From Reichenbachiella faecimaris (lineage in GTDB: Bacteria > Bacteroidota > Bacteroidia > Cytophagales > Cyclobacteriaceae), in the NCBI RefSeq assembly GCF_900176375.1, contig NZ_FWYF01000002.1, forward strand, positions 470,161-534,160: 64,000 nucleotides of DNA. The letters run 5' to 3'. Shown in pieces: positions 17,225 to 26,924 of this stretch. Under the pieces are notes generated by a model, which was not told the DNA's origin, searched no databases, and worked only from the letters and a program-made list of their open reading frames with translations. How positions within the stretch are numbered: the first letter of the stretch is position 1; every line of letters starts with the position of its first letter. Both the position numbers and the translations under genes were made by a program.

Positions 17225-18166
17225 ATGAAAGTAAGGTATTTTATTTGCTATCTAATCTTCTTGACAATCTATGGTTGCCAGACTAAATTAAAAGAAGGTC
17301 CCTCGAGCTCAAACGTACCACATAATCCCCAAGAGTTGGATTCTTTAATTTTTGAATCTCAACAAGCCATAAATACAGACCTGAAGATTCTTGATATTAA
17401 CGGCCTTTTCACGATTGGGTCACACCAAAAATTCTCGAATTGTCAATTTGTTTTTGAATGTGATTGTTGCTCTGGAGATCTCATAATACAAGACTCCATT
17501 TTTTATCTATTTAACAATTGCGTTGGTGATGTTCGCTTAACAGGTGGTATTGTCAAATCTCAATCTGATAACATCATCCTAACTTCAAATGGACTAATAT
17601 GTGATGAAATTTTCAATCATTTGTCGGACATTGATTCTACTTTAACAAAATTCTTGACTGAATCTACAGTGGCAGATACATATGAGCTTGAATTTAGAAT
17701 GGATAGCTGTAATAATAAAAGGCTTTTAATCCAGCAAGGAGGAAACAAAACGTCTTTTGCACTTGAGACAATTATTGATTCCAAAGCAAAAATAAATAGC
17801 TTACTAGCTTCAGATGTGCTTAGGAATTTCAAAAAATTGAATTCTGTGAAATTTAACATAGACCTAATTGATACTACCGACAGACTACAAGAATGTGGGT
17901 GCCTTTACTCCGAAAGCTGGGACAAGTTCAATAAAAACGAATACTTCTATGCCAATGATTATGAAACCACAGAGTATCTGTCAATTAACGGTGAACAGAT
18001 AAAAATAGATTTTACCCAAAAAAATCAGGAGTATAGTGTAATAGAAACTACTTATAAAGAAGAAAATGTTAATGGCACTCTGAGAAAGTCTGGAGTAATA
18101 AGAATCGAATCTTCCAACAATTTTTACATTGAAAAGGAATTCGTAGGAGAATGTAAGTGCAATTAA
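17225..18166 (+). CDS. Orphan lipoprotein of unknown function
   Basis: 313 residues. The signal peptide ends in a lipobox-like IYGC (Cys about residue 18). The mature part contains cysteine pairs ('CDCCSGDL' near residue 80, and 'CGCLYSESWDKF', and ends in 'ECKCN'), which suggests disulfides or a metal site, and many Asn/Ser/Thr. I recognise no family. Its base composition is visibly more AT-rich than ruvB and queG on either side. It is inserted tightly between them with three-base gaps, which hints at recent acquisition that kept the operon going. Confidence 0.75.
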   Translation: MKVRYFICYLIFLTIYGCQTKLKEGPSSSNVPHNPQELDSLIFESQQAINTDLKILDINGLFTIGSHQKFSNCQFVFECDCCSGDLIIQDSIFYLFNNCVGDVRLTGGIVKSQSDNIILTSNGLICDEIFNHLSDIDSTLTKFLTESTVADTYELEFRMDSCNNKRLLIQQGGNKTSFALETIIDSKAKINSLLASDVLRNFKKLNSVKFNIDLIDTTDRLQECGCLYSESWDKFNKNEYFYANDYETTEYLSINGEQIKIDFTQKNQEYSVIETTYKEENVNGTLRKSGVIRIESSNNFYIEKEFVGECKCN

Positions 18167-18169
18167 TAG

Positions 18170-19102
18170 ATGGATCACTTCAAACTCACACAACTCATCA
18201 AACAAAAATCTGCTGAAGAAGGATTTCAGTTTTGTGGTGTGGCTAAAGCGGAATTTCTAGAGAAAGAAGCCCCTAAGCTGGAAGAATGGCTCAACCAAGA
18301 CATGCATGGTGAAATGGCCTACATGGCCAATCATTTTGACAAACGACTAGATCCCAGAAAACTGGTGGATGGAGCCAAGTCCGTCATTTCACTGCTATAC
18401 AACTATTATCCCGAAAAAGATCTGAACGAGGACAAGGAAGTGAAAATTGCCAAATACGCTTTTGGGAAGGACTACCACCACATCATTAAGCCAAAGCTAA
18501 AAACCATTCTTCAATCTATCTCAGAGCAAGTAGGAGAGGTGAATGCACGGGTATTTGTGGACTCAGCTCCCGTGCACGAAAGAGCTTGGGCGGCAAAAGC
18601 TGGATTAGGTTGGGTAGGGAAAAACTCCCTATTACTTAACAAATCCATGGGTTCCTTTTTCTTTTTGGCAGAAATCATTGTAGATGTAGAACTCAAGTAT
18701 GATGGGCCAATCAAGGACTATTGTGGCACCTGTACAGCCTGTATGGATGCCTGCCCGACAGACGCCATTCCAGATCCTTATGTAGTGGATGGGAGCAAAT
18801 GCATCTCTTACCTCACGATTGAACTCAAAAATGAAATTCCAAATTCATTTGCTGGACAGATGGAAGGCTGGGCTTTTGGCTGTGATATCTGTCAGGATGT
18901 ATGTCCCTGGAATCGATTTTCAAAACCTCACCAGGAGCCAGACTTTAAGCCTCATGAAAAGCTAGGTGAAATGAAATCTTCAGATTGGAGTGAATTAACA
19001 GAAGAATTATTTAGAGAAGTATTCAAAGGATCAGCAGTCAAACGCACTAAATATTCAGGATTGAAAAGGAATATTGATTTTCTGAAAAAAAAGCCAAACT
19101 AA
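18170..19102 (+). CDS. queG: Epoxyqueuosine reductase
   Basis: 310 residues. N-terminal '[20 protein letters not shown]' and '[17 protein letters not shown]' are typical. The cobalamin-site Asp is in '[19 protein letters not shown]', and two [4Fe-4S] clusters are bound by '[16 protein letters not shown]' and '[11 protein letters not shown]'. QueG performs the last step of queuosine synthesis in tRNA using cobalamin. It is the end of the ruvB run. Confidence 0.96.
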   Translation: MDHFKLTQLIKQKSAEEGFQFCGVAKAEFLEKEAPKLEEWLNQDMHGEMAYMANHFDKRLDPRKLVDGAKSVISLLYNYYPEKDLNEDKEVKIAKYAFGKDYHHIIKPKLKTILQSISEQVGEVNARVFVDSAPVHERAWAAKAGLGWVGKNSLLLNKSMGSFFFLAEIIVDVELKYDGPIKDYCGTCTACMDACPTDAIPDPYVVDGSKCISYLTIELKNEIPNSFAGQMEGWAFGCDICQDVCPWNRFSKPHQEPDFKPHEKLGEMKSSDWSELTEELFREVFKGSAVKRTKYSGLKRNIDFLKKKPN

Positions 19103-19182
19103 ATTCACAAGGCAATTTGCTCCCTTACTTGTTCATTTTGATATGGTTTCCTCTATTTTTGCGCACTCAAAATTGAAGTATT

Positions 19183-21225
19183 ATGGCTCATAGCAATCCT
19201 CTTTTAGAATCTTTCAACACTCCATTTGGTGTACCTCCTTTTGCAGAAATCAAACTGGAGCATTACAAACCAGGAATTGAAAAATTGATAGAAAAATCTC
19301 GAAGTGAAATAGAGGTTATTGCTAATCAAACGGAGGCACCATCCTTTGAAAATACGATAGTATCTCTCGAAAGAGGTGGTCGTGATTTAGACCAGGCGGC
19401 AGAGGTTTTCTTCAACCTCAACTCAGCAGAAACCTCTGATGAAATGCAGGCCCTAGCCAATGAACTCTCCCCAATGCTGACAGAATTCAGCAACGAGATC
19501 ATGCAAAATACAGCCCTGTTTGAAAGAGTAAAATCCATCTATGACAATCAGGCCAACTTCACGCTAGACAAAGAAGATCAAATGCTACTTCGAAAAACCT
19601 ATCTGGGCTTTGTAAGAAGTGGTGCCAACCTCAATGAAGAGGACAAAAAAAAATATCGAGAGTTGTCTAATGCCCTGGCCATGGCTTCACTGAAATTTGG
19701 TGAAAACGTATTGGCTGAAACCAATAGCTACGAGCTCCTCTTGCAGAATCCAGATGATTTAAAGGGCCTGCCGGATGGTGCTATTGATGCAGCTGCTTTA
19801 GCTGCTGAAGAAAAAGGGCACAAAGGCATGTGGTTGTTTACGCTTCAAGCCCCTAGTTTTCTCCCATTTATGGAATATGCTGAAAATCGTGAACTGCGCG
19901 AGAAGATGTACAAGGCATACATGTCCAAAGCATACAAGGGCGATGATCTGGATAATCAGGAGAAAGTAAAGGAAATCGTGAGGCTTCGTTTTGAAATGGC
20001 AAAGGTGCTGGGCTACAATACCTATGCAGATTATGTACTCGAAGAAAGAATGGCAGAAAAGCCTGAAAAGGTAAAGGACTTCCTCAATGATTTACTGAAA
20101 AAAGCATGGCCCAAAGCCAAAGAAGAAGTAGAAGAGCTAAAAGCCTATATTAAAAAATTGGGTGACAACATAGCACTTGAAAGATGGGATTGGGCCTTTT
20201 ATTCTCAAAAACTCAAGAACGAAAAGTACCAGCTCGATGACGAAATGCTTCGTCCCTATTTCCAAATGGAAAAAGCCGTAGATGGAATTTTTGAAGTAGC
20301 AAAGAAATTGTATGGATTAACATTCAAGAAAAACAACAACATTCCTGTCTACCATAAGGACGTACAAGCTTATGAGGTACTGGATGAGTCTGGCAAACAT
20401 ATTTCTGTGTTTTATGCGGATTTCTTCCCAAGAGCTGGTAAAAGAGGTGGGGCTTGGATGACCTCCTATCGCGGCCAATGGAAAACAGATACTGACCACA
20501 GGCCTGTGGTATCCATTGTATGCAACTTCACGCCTCCTACGGCTTCAAAACCCTCATTGTTGACTTACAATGAAGTGGAAACGTTATTTCACGAATTTGG
20601 TCATGCCTTACACGGTATGCTAGCAGATGGCAAATACAACTCATTGAGTGGTACGAGTGTGTATTGGGATTTTGTAGAATTGCCTTCCCAAATTTTAGAA
20701 AACTGGCTGATGGAAAAAGAGTGTTTGGATCTATTTGCGAGTCATTATCAAACTGGAGAATCCATTCCTGAAGATTTGATAGAAAAGATTAAAGCTTCTT
20801 CAAACTACCATGAAGCCTACCAGACCCTACGTCAGCTGAGTTTTGGCCTGATGGATATGGCTTGGCACTCACTCACAGAGGAAAACATAGAGATCTCTGA
20901 TGTAGCCAGCTTCGAACAAGATGCAATGAAACAAACAGAGCTTTTCAAACCCATACCAGGTACTTGCATGAGTACTCAGTTCAGCCATATTTTCCAGGGA
21001 GGCTATGCGGCTGGATATTACAGCTACAAATGGGCAGAGGTGCTAGATGCTGACGCATTCTCTGTTTTCAAGTCAAAAGGATTATTTGATCATACTACAG
21101 CTAAAAGCTTCAGGGATAATATTTTATCCAAAGGAGGAAGTGAGCACCCAATGGAATTGTATAAGCGATTTAGAGGTCAGGAGCCTACAGTGGATGCGCT
21201 ACTTGAGCGTAGTGGATTGAAGTAG
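19183..21225 (+). CDS. M3-family oligopeptidase / peptidyl-dipeptidase
   Basis: 680 residues, in the size range of Dcp and oligopeptidase A. The zinc site is 'LFHEFGHALHGML' (HEFGH, about residue 470) with a downstream glutamate about 28 residues on ('WDFVELPSQI'). The N-terminal helical region, beginning 'NPLLESFNTPFGVPPF', is typical of bacterial Dcp-like enzymes. No signal peptide is seen, so it probably degrades peptides in the cytoplasm. Which of the two subfamilies it belongs to cannot be decided by eye. Confidence 0.92.
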   Translation: MAHSNPLLESFNTPFGVPPFAEIKLEHYKPGIEKLIEKSRSEIEVIANQTEAPSFENTIVSLERGGRDLDQAAEVFFNLNSAETSDEMQALANELSPMLTEFSNEIMQNTALFERVKSIYDNQANFTLDKEDQMLLRKTYLGFVRSGANLNEEDKKKYRELSNALAMASLKFGENVLAETNSYELLLQNPDDLKGLPDGAIDAAALAAEEKGHKGMWLFTLQAPSFLPFMEYAENRELREKMYKAYMSKAYKGDDLDNQEKVKEIVRLRFEMAKVLGYNTYADYVLEERMAEKPEKVKDFLNDLLKKAWPKAKEEVEELKAYIKKLGDNIALERWDWAFYSQKLKNEKYQLDDEMLRPYFQMEKAVDGIFEVAKKLYGLTFKKNNNIPVYHKDVQAYEVLDESGKHISVFYADFFPRAGKRGGAWMTSYRGQWKTDTDHRPVVSIVCNFTPPTASKPSLLTYNEVETLFHEFGHALHGMLADGKYNSLSGTSVYWDFVELPSQILENWLMEKECLDLFASHYQTGESIPEDLIEKIKASSNYHEAYQTLRQLSFGLMDMAWHSLTEENIEISDVASFEQDAMKQTELFKPIPGTCMSTQFSHIFQGGYAAGYYSYKWAEVLDADAFSVFKSKGLFDHTTAKSFRDNILSKGGSEHPMELYKRFRGQEPTVDALLERSGLK

Positions 21226-21265
21226 TGTGTTGTCTCACCTTATTATCAGGGTATGACAAATTCTA

Positions 21266-21694
21266 TCAAGTTCTTGTAATCAACATCTGCACAGCATAAG
21301 TAGAATTTCCATTGTCCTTTTGAGATTGTTTAGTTGGATATACCAACTGCTGCAACTCAATGACATAATTTTTATAATCTACTTGCGGGATTTGGTTATC
21401 ACCAATAGACAAGGTTTTCTCTGTTCCATTAATGTCAATTTTGATTGTCAGCGTACCTTGTGTCACGCATTCTACATCCTCTGGGCAAAGTGAGTCATTG
21501 ATCAGTTGAGTGAAAGTAATTTCAATAATAGAACTGTCAACATCTATTGTTTCACCTTGGGTAATAGAAAATGGTTCGCCAAGGGTTACTTTTTTTAGCT
21601 CATTGCAACAGTCTTCATTGGGATCACCACAGCTTGTCAAAACCACCAACACCCAAAATACATTCCACATTTTCATCATAATCTTAAGACCCAT
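21266..21694 (-). CDS. Small lipoprotein of unknown function
   Basis: 142 residues. Lipobox 'VLTSC' with Cys about residue 22; an internal ATG at 21676 would also give a good lipoprotein signal (MKMWNVFWVLVVLTSC). The mature part is mostly beta-strand-like with cysteines 'EDCCNEL' and 'CPEDVECV'. The last is a pattern found in small Bacteroidota lipoproteins with one beta-sandwich domain. It stands alone, convergent with the M3 peptidase and divergent from the MATE gene. Confidence 0.72.
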   Translation of the reverse strand: MGLKIMMKMWNVFWVLVVLTSCGDPNEDCCNELKKVTLGEPFSITQGETIDVDSSIIEITFTQLINDSLCPEDVECVTQGTLTIKIDINGTEKTLSIGDNQIPQVDYKNYVIELQQLVYPTKQSQKDNGNSTYAVQMLITRT

Positions 21695-21777
21695 CCTATT
21701 TCCAAAAGGTTGACAAATAACAAAAATAAATTCAAATAGTTGGAATAAACAAAAATAGAGCTACCTTAGCGCCCATC

Positions 21778-21834
21778 ATGAAGTTCCTAGAGAAAACCAT
21801 AGCGTTTAAGGCCACACCGGCCACCACTGTCTAA
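21778..21834 (+). CDS. Possible 18-residue leader ORF upstream of the MATE gene
   Basis: ATG at 21778 reads MKFLEKTIAFKATPATTV and stops. Its stop codon lies inside a perfect hairpin (GTCTAAA/TTTAGAC, 21829-21846). It ends 52 bases before the MATE ATG on the same strand. A leader peptide that couples translation to folding of the hairpin is conceivable, but an ORF this short occurs easily by chance. Confidence 0.3.
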   Translation: MKFLEKTIAFKATPATTV

Positions 21835-21886
21835 AGCCTTTTAGACCCCAGCTATTTTTCCTTTTTACAACATTTATTTTTTAGTA

Positions 21887-23293
21887 ATGACAAGTTTGAT
21901 AAACAACCTTAGAAAAGGTTATAAATATTTTCTTATTGCCTTGAAAGGCGAAGAAACAGAATTCACTTCAGGCAGTATCAACAAAGCCATATTCCTACTT
22001 TCCGTGCCCATGGTGTTAGAAATGATTATGGAATCTTTGTTTGCTGTTGTTGACGTATTTTTTGTTGGCAAGGTGAGTGTAGATGCTGTAGCTACTGTCG
22101 GGCTCACGGAATCAGTGGTAATGATCGTTTACTCCATTGCCATAGGTTTAAGCATGGCAGCCACGGCCGTAGTTGCGCGTAGAATTGGCGAAAAAGACCC
22201 CAAGAGAGCAGGAGATGCTGCTTTTCAATCCATTCTTATTGCCGTATCCATGTCCATTGTGGTCAGTGTATTTGGTATCATCTATGCCGAAGATATTCTT
22301 AGAATCATGGGAGGTTCTGAGAAATTGATTGCTGCGGGTTCAGGTTACACGCGCGTGATGCTTGGTGGCAACGCCAGTATTATGCTGCTATTTCTAATCA
22401 ATGGCATCTATAGAGGAGCAGGAGATGCTTCCATGGCTATGCGTTCGCTTTGGATTGCCAATGGATTGAATATCATTCTTGATCCCATTTTCATATTTGG
22501 CCTTGGGCCGATTCCTGCTTTTGGTGTAGAAGGGGCTGCTATTGCTACTACTATTGGTCGTTCCATGGGTGTATTCTATCAATTGGTAGGTCTATTTGGT
22601 GGTCAGCGAATCATTAAGCTGACCATAGACAATGTAAAAGTCAGATTCGAAACAATCAAGCGGATATTTGATATAGCCTTGGGTGGTATGGGACAATTCT
22701 TAATTGAATCAGCCAGCTGGATTTTTCTAGTTAGAATTATCTCAGAATTTGGAAGTGCGGCACTGGCAGGCTATACCATTGCATTTAGAATTATTGTATT
22801 TACGATTTTACCCTCTTGGGGAATGGCAAATGCAGCCGCTACTTTGGTAGGCCAGAATCTTGGCGCAGGAGAACCAGAAAGAGCCGAGCGCTCTGTTTGG
22901 AAAACAGCTCATTTGAATACCGGATTCTTATTTTTTGTATCCATTATTTTCTTTTGGTTCGCGCCCGAATTTGTATCAATATTCTCTAGCGAGCATATTG
23001 TGCAAGAGCATGGATCATTGGCTCTACGCGTGATCTGTGTTGGGTATATCACTTTTGCCTATGGCATGGTCATCAGCCAAGGGTTTAACGGAGCAGGTGA
23101 TACGAAAACACCAGTGGTGATGAATATCATCTTCTTCTGGTTTATTCAGATTCCCTTAGCTTATATATTGGCTATTCATTTGGATTATGGTTTTCTCGGC
23201 GCTATGATTTCAGTAGCCATAGCTTTTGCTTTACATGCAGGGGCTTGTGTATACTGGTTCAGTTTGGGCAAGTGGAAGTTGGTGAAGGTCTAA
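21887..23293 (+). CDS. MATE-family multidrug/cation efflux protein
   Basis: 468 residues with about twelve hydrophobic segments arranged as two six-helix halves. The first half starts 'AIFLLSVPMVLEMIMESLFAVVD', typical of MATE helix 1, and the second repeats the pattern ('MGGMGQFLIESASWIFLV'). 'GAGDTKTP' and 'GAGDASMAM' are the paired MATE loop motifs. It expels organic cations or drugs using Na+ or H+; Na+ would suit an organism with Na+-NQR (inference). Confidence 0.93.
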   Translation: MTSLINNLRKGYKYFLIALKGEETEFTSGSINKAIFLLSVPMVLEMIMESLFAVVDVFFVGKVSVDAVATVGLTESVVMIVYSIAIGLSMAATAVVARRIGEKDPKRAGDAAFQSILIAVSMSIVVSVFGIIYAEDILRIMGGSEKLIAAGSGYTRVMLGGNASIMLLFLINGIYRGAGDASMAMRSLWIANGLNIILDPIFIFGLGPIPAFGVEGAAIATTIGRSMGVFYQLVGLFGGQRIIKLTIDNVKVRFETIKRIFDIALGGMGQFLIESASWIFLVRIISEFGSAALAGYTIAFRIIVFTILPSWGMANAAATLVGQNLGAGEPERAERSVWKTAHLNTGFLFFVSIIFFWFAPEFVSIFSSEHIVQEHGSLALRVICVGYITFAYGMVISQGFNGAGDTKTPVVMNIIFFWFIQIPLAYILAIHLDYGFLGAMISVAIAFALHAGACVYWFSLGKWKLVKV

Positions 23294-23296
23294 AAT

Positions 23297-23329
23297 AAAG
23301 CTACCCTAGAATAAGTCTAGGGTAGCTTT
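23297..23329. terminator. Bidirectional terminator between the MATE gene and the acs side
   Basis: AAAGCTACCCTAGA pairs with TCTAGGGTAGCTTT over a 5-base loop. It follows the MATE stop by four bases and, on the other strand, follows the 36-codon ORF behind acs by about five bases. It can end transcription from both sides. Confidence 0.8.
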
Positions 23330-23334
23330 CAACT

Positions 23335-23445
23335 TTATAATGAATTGATCATTGCAGCAATGGAATCGTAGGAATCAATAAAAAATTGATTCACAACATC
23401 CAATCCTTGCAAAGCCATCGTTTTCAACTCTTCAAATCTTTTCAT
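23335..23445 (-). CDS. 36-residue microprotein downstream of acs (hypothetical)
   Basis: ATG at 23445 opens a frame that begins MKRFEELKTMALQGLDVVNQ and ends FFIDSYDSIAAMINSL. The sequence is one continuous amphipathic helix, with charged N-terminus and hydrophobic spacing typical of a real protein. It starts 51 bases after the acs stop on the same strand and ends just before the shared terminator, which suggests co-transcription with acs. No family is recognised. Confidence 0.5.
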   Translation of the reverse strand: MKRFEELKTMALQGLDVVNQFFIDSYDSIAAMINSL

Positions 23446-23496
23446 GGTTATTTGGTTTTAGTTAATTCACCAAATGTATCCAATCAAAGTTGAAAA

Positions 23497-25392
23497 TCAC
23501 TGTGCCCCTTTAATAATTTCATCCACCACCTCAGGATTCAATAACGTGGAAGTATCACCCAAACTGGAAGTATCGTTTTCCGCCACCTTTCTCAGTATTC
23601 TTCTCATAATTTTACCAGACCTTGTCTTTGGCAAGCCTGGCACAATCTGAATTTTATCTGGCTTGGCTATTGGCCCAATGATTTTATTCACAGTAGCTTT
23701 GATTTCATCCTTTAAGCTTGCTTCTGTTCTGCCTTCCGTATCACAAATCACATAAGCATATATCCCTTGACCTTTGATTTCGTGAGGATAACCAACAACA
23801 GCAGATTCAACAACCAGTGGATGTTCGTTGATTGCGTTTTCTACTTCAGCAGTGCCCATTCTATGGCCAGATACATTGATCACGTCATCTACACGGCCTA
23901 AGATTCTATAATAGCCATCCTCGTCTCTTTTCACTCCGTCGCCAGTGAAGTACATCCCTTTGTAAGTCGAGAAATAAGTATCAATACATCTCTGATGATC
24001 ACCATAAGTGGTACGAATCATAGAAGGCCAAGGGAAGTTGATACACAAGTTACCCTGTACGCCATTCCCTTTTAATTCTTTGCCTTCCGCATCCACAATG
24101 ATGGGTCGAATACCTGGAAGAGGCAGTGTTGCATAAGCAGGTTTGGTCGGAGTCAGTCCTGCCAAAGGAGAAATCATAATACCACCAGTTTCTGTCTGCC
24201 ACCACGTATCCACAATTGGGCATTTCCCTTTTCCTATATGATCATGATACCAGTGCCAAGCCTCCTCATTGATTGGCTCGCCCACTGTTCCCAAGACTTT
24301 TAATGAGTCCAGTTTGTATGGAGTCACAGGGTCTAAACCAAAAGCCTGAAGTGCTCTAATCGCCGTAGGTGCAGTGTAAAATTGATTGACCTTATACTTA
24401 TCGCAAATTTCCCAAAAACGTCCTGCGTCTGGGTAGGTAGGCACACCTTCAAACATGATAGTGGTAGCGCCAGATAATAATGGGCCATAGACGATATACG
24501 AATGACCAGTAATCCAACCTACATCTGCAGTACACCAATACACATCATCACTATTGTATTGAAATACATTTTGAAAAGAGTATTGGGTATAGACCATATA
24601 GCCTCCAGTAGTGTGTACCACTCCTTTTGGCTTGCCAGTAGAACCTGAGGTGTATAAGATAAAAAGCATGTCTTCACTATCCATTTCCTCTGCTTTGTGC
24701 TGAGTATCTACTTTTGCTGTTTCTTCATGCCACCACAAATCTCGACCCGCTTTCATTGTCACTTCCGTTTTCGTTCTTTGTGCAACAATCACCTTTTCAA
24801 TAGTCGTGCATTTTTCCAGTGCTTCATCTACCACTTCCTTCACTGGAATGCTTTTCGCCCCTCGAAAATTACCGTCAGACGTCAGTACCATTTTAGCCTC
24901 ACAGTCATTGACTCTGTCTGCCAAAGCGGATGAGGAAAATCCTGCAAACACCACAGAGTGTACAGCCCCTACCCTGGCACAAGCCAACATTGCGATGGCA
25001 GCTTCGGGTATCATAGGCATATAGATAATCACACGGTCACCTTTCTCAATACCATTTTTTTTCAAAACATTAGAAAACTCACATACTTTTTCGAAGAGTT
25101 GTTTGTAAGTCAAAGTAATTCCTTTCTCTTTTGGATCGTTAGGCTCCCAAATAATTGCCGGCTTATCACCCAAAGTATAAAGATAGCGTTCTAAAATGTT
25201 TTCTGTGATGTTGAGCTTGGCATTCTCAAACCATTTGACATCGGCCTTTTCAAAATTGTAATCAACAACTTTGTCCCATTTTTTTCGCCAAAAAAATTGA
25301 TTGGCTACTCGTCCCCAAAAAGTTTCTGGATTGGCTACACTTTTTTCATACGCCAAAAAATACTCACTGAGATTTTCTATTTTCGTTAGCAT
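23497..25392 (-). CDS. acs: Acetyl-CoA synthetase
   Basis: 631 residues. The AMP-binding signature 'LYTSGSTGKPKGVVHTTGG', 'DTWWQTETGGIMISPL', 'YFTGDGVKRDEDGYYRILGR' and the acetylatable catalytic lysine in 'LPKTRSGKIMRRILRK' are intact. The N-terminal ACAS domain is present ('FWGRVANQFFWRKKWDKV'). It activates acetate to acetyl-CoA through acetyl-AMP. A microprotein ORF follows it. Confidence 0.97.
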   Translation of the reverse strand: MLTKIENLSEYFLAYEKSVANPETFWGRVANQFFWRKKWDKVVDYNFEKADVKWFENAKLNITENILERYLYTLGDKPAIIWEPNDPKEKGITLTYKQLFEKVCEFSNVLKKNGIEKGDRVIIYMPMIPEAAIAMLACARVGAVHSVVFAGFSSSALADRVNDCEAKMVLTSDGNFRGAKSIPVKEVVDEALEKCTTIEKVIVAQRTKTEVTMKAGRDLWWHEETAKVDTQHKAEEMDSEDMLFILYTSGSTGKPKGVVHTTGGYMVYTQYSFQNVFQYNSDDVYWCTADVGWITGHSYIVYGPLLSGATTIMFEGVPTYPDAGRFWEICDKYKVNQFYTAPTAIRALQAFGLDPVTPYKLDSLKVLGTVGEPINEEAWHWYHDHIGKGKCPIVDTWWQTETGGIMISPLAGLTPTKPAYATLPLPGIRPIIVDAEGKELKGNGVQGNLCINFPWPSMIRTTYGDHQRCIDTYFSTYKGMYFTGDGVKRDEDGYYRILGRVDDVINVSGHRMGTAEVENAINEHPLVVESAVVGYPHEIKGQGIYAYVICDTEGRTEASLKDEIKATVNKIIGPIAKPDKIQIVPGLPKTRSGKIMRRILRKVAENDTSSLGDTSTLLNPEVVDEIIKGAQ

Positions 25393-25754
25393 GTTTGTTT
25401 GCTTTTGTATCTATTATATTCAATGCATCTTAAATTTATATGCTTTTAAATTTTCTAGCTCAAAAATTAGCTGAATTGCACGATTAAAGGGCTTAATGTT
25501 TGGAGAGTTATAAATATTTAAGGGAATCATTTCATTTTTTTCAATCCTATGAACAATTCACTCAAACCTCACAGTGACAAAGAGTCTATTGATCTAAAGC
25601 ATTTATTGAATTTTTATCACCGTTCCACTTCAGATGACATTGATTTCTAGTTGCGACTTGTTAGGGTCTATTTCAGATGAGTCTGATAGATAAAATGTCT
25701 CTTGGCACTGTAGAGTTTATTAGTTTTGTGCTCGAATCTTAAATACCATTCGTG
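25393..25754. other. Divergent intergenic region between acs and purM
   Basis: About 360 bases with no clear gene. It holds a promoter for purM (25702-25728), a 33-codon ORF on the plus strand (25549-25650) that I do not trust, and AT-rich sequence upstream of acs that presumably contains its promoter. Confidence 0.6.
25702..25728 (+). promoter_or_regulatory. Promoter of purM (-33 TTGG, -7 TAGTTTTG)
   Basis: TAGTTTTG at 25721-25728 fits TAnnTTTG and a TTGG begins 19 bases upstream of it, the spacing expected of the Bacteroidota primary sigma factor. It ends 27 bases before the purM ATG. Confidence 0.55.
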
Positions 25755-26924
25755 ATGAACGAAAGATACATGCAGCGTGGCGTATCAGCCTCCAAAGAAG
25801 ATGTACACAATGCCATCAAAAACATTGACAAAGGTGTGTTTCCCAATGCCTTTTGTAAAATTGTGCCAGATATGCTGGCTGGTGATGAAGCTTATTGCAA
25901 CATCATGCATGCGGATGGTGCAGGCACCAAATCTTCCTTAGCCTATATGTATTGGAAAGAAACTGGAGATTTATCCGTTTGGAGAGGGATCGCTCAGGAT
26001 GCGGTCATCATGAATACTGACGACTTACTTTGTGTAGGGGCGGTTGACAATATTTTACTTTCTTCTACTATTGGAAGAAATAAAAACCTGATCCCTGCAG
26101 AAGTACTGACTGCTCTGATAGAAGGTACAGAAGAAGTATTGCAAATGCTGCGCGATAATGGCGTGGATATTCGCTCTACAGGAGGTGAAACTGCCGATTT
26201 AGGCGACTTGGTCAGAACGGTTGTGGTAGACAGCACGGTCATTGGTCGAATGAAAAGAGCTGACGTGATCACCAATGAAAAAATTCAAGGTGGGGATGTG
26301 ATCGTGGGACTGGCTTCTTACGGGCAAGCCAAGTACGAAAACGAATACAATGGTGGTATGGGCAGCAATGGATTGACTTCAGCCCGTCATGACGTATTTG
26401 CAAAAAAATACATGGAAAAATACCCAGAGTGTTTTGATCCATCTGTCCCCGTGGATTTGATCTATTCTGGGTCTAAAGATTTGCTGGACACTGTTGAAGG
26501 TTCTCCTTTAGACGCTGGAAAATTGGTACTTTCTCCGACTCGGACTTATGCGCCAATCATCAAACAAATGCTCGAAAACTACCGCGATCAGATTCACGGC
26601 ATGATCCATTGCAGTGGTGGGGCACAAACCAAGGTTTTACACTTCGTAAACGATGTGCATGTGGTAAAGGATAATCTATTCGAAATACCCCCACTATTCA
26701 AACTGATCCACCAAGAGAGTGGTACAGACTGGAAAGAAATGTACAAGGTTTTCAACATGGGCCACCGTATGGAGCTCTACGTGCCTGAAGCTATTGCTCA
26801 AGATTTGATTCAAATTTCTGAGTCCTTTGGAGTAGCTGCGCAAATCATTGGACGAGTTGAGTCTTCGGAAACCACCAAAGCCACGATTACTTCCGTGAAT
26901 GGTACGTTCGATTACTTGAAGTAA
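25755..26924 (+). CDS. purM: Phosphoribosylformylglycinamidine cyclo-ligase (AIR synthase), Bacteroidota type
   Basis: 389 residues from the ATG at 25755 (a GTG precedes it by one codon). 'YMQRGVSASKEDVHNAI', 'MHADGAGTKSSLAYMYWKETGD', 'GIAQDAVIMNTDDLLCVGA', 'STGGETADLGDLVRTVVVD' and 'GLASYGQAKYENEYNGGMGSNG' are the PurM-superfamily ATP and substrate regions. The length and wording match the Bacteroidota AIR synthase, longer than the E. coli enzyme (345). It closes the imidazole ring in purine synthesis. It stands alone. Confidence 0.9.
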   Translation: MNERYMQRGVSASKEDVHNAIKNIDKGVFPNAFCKIVPDMLAGDEAYCNIMHADGAGTKSSLAYMYWKETGDLSVWRGIAQDAVIMNTDDLLCVGAVDNILLSSTIGRNKNLIPAEVLTALIEGTEEVLQMLRDNGVDIRSTGGETADLGDLVRTVVVDSTVIGRMKRADVITNEKIQGGDVIVGLASYGQAKYENEYNGGMGSNGLTSARHDVFAKKYMEKYPECFDPSVPVDLIYSGSKDLLDTVEGSPLDAGKLVLSPTRTYAPIIKQMLENYRDQIHGMIHCSGGAQTKVLHFVNDVHVVKDNLFEIPPLFKLIHQESGTDWKEMYKVFNMGHRMELYVPEAIAQDLIQISESFGVAAQIIGRVESSETTKATITSVNGTFDYLK

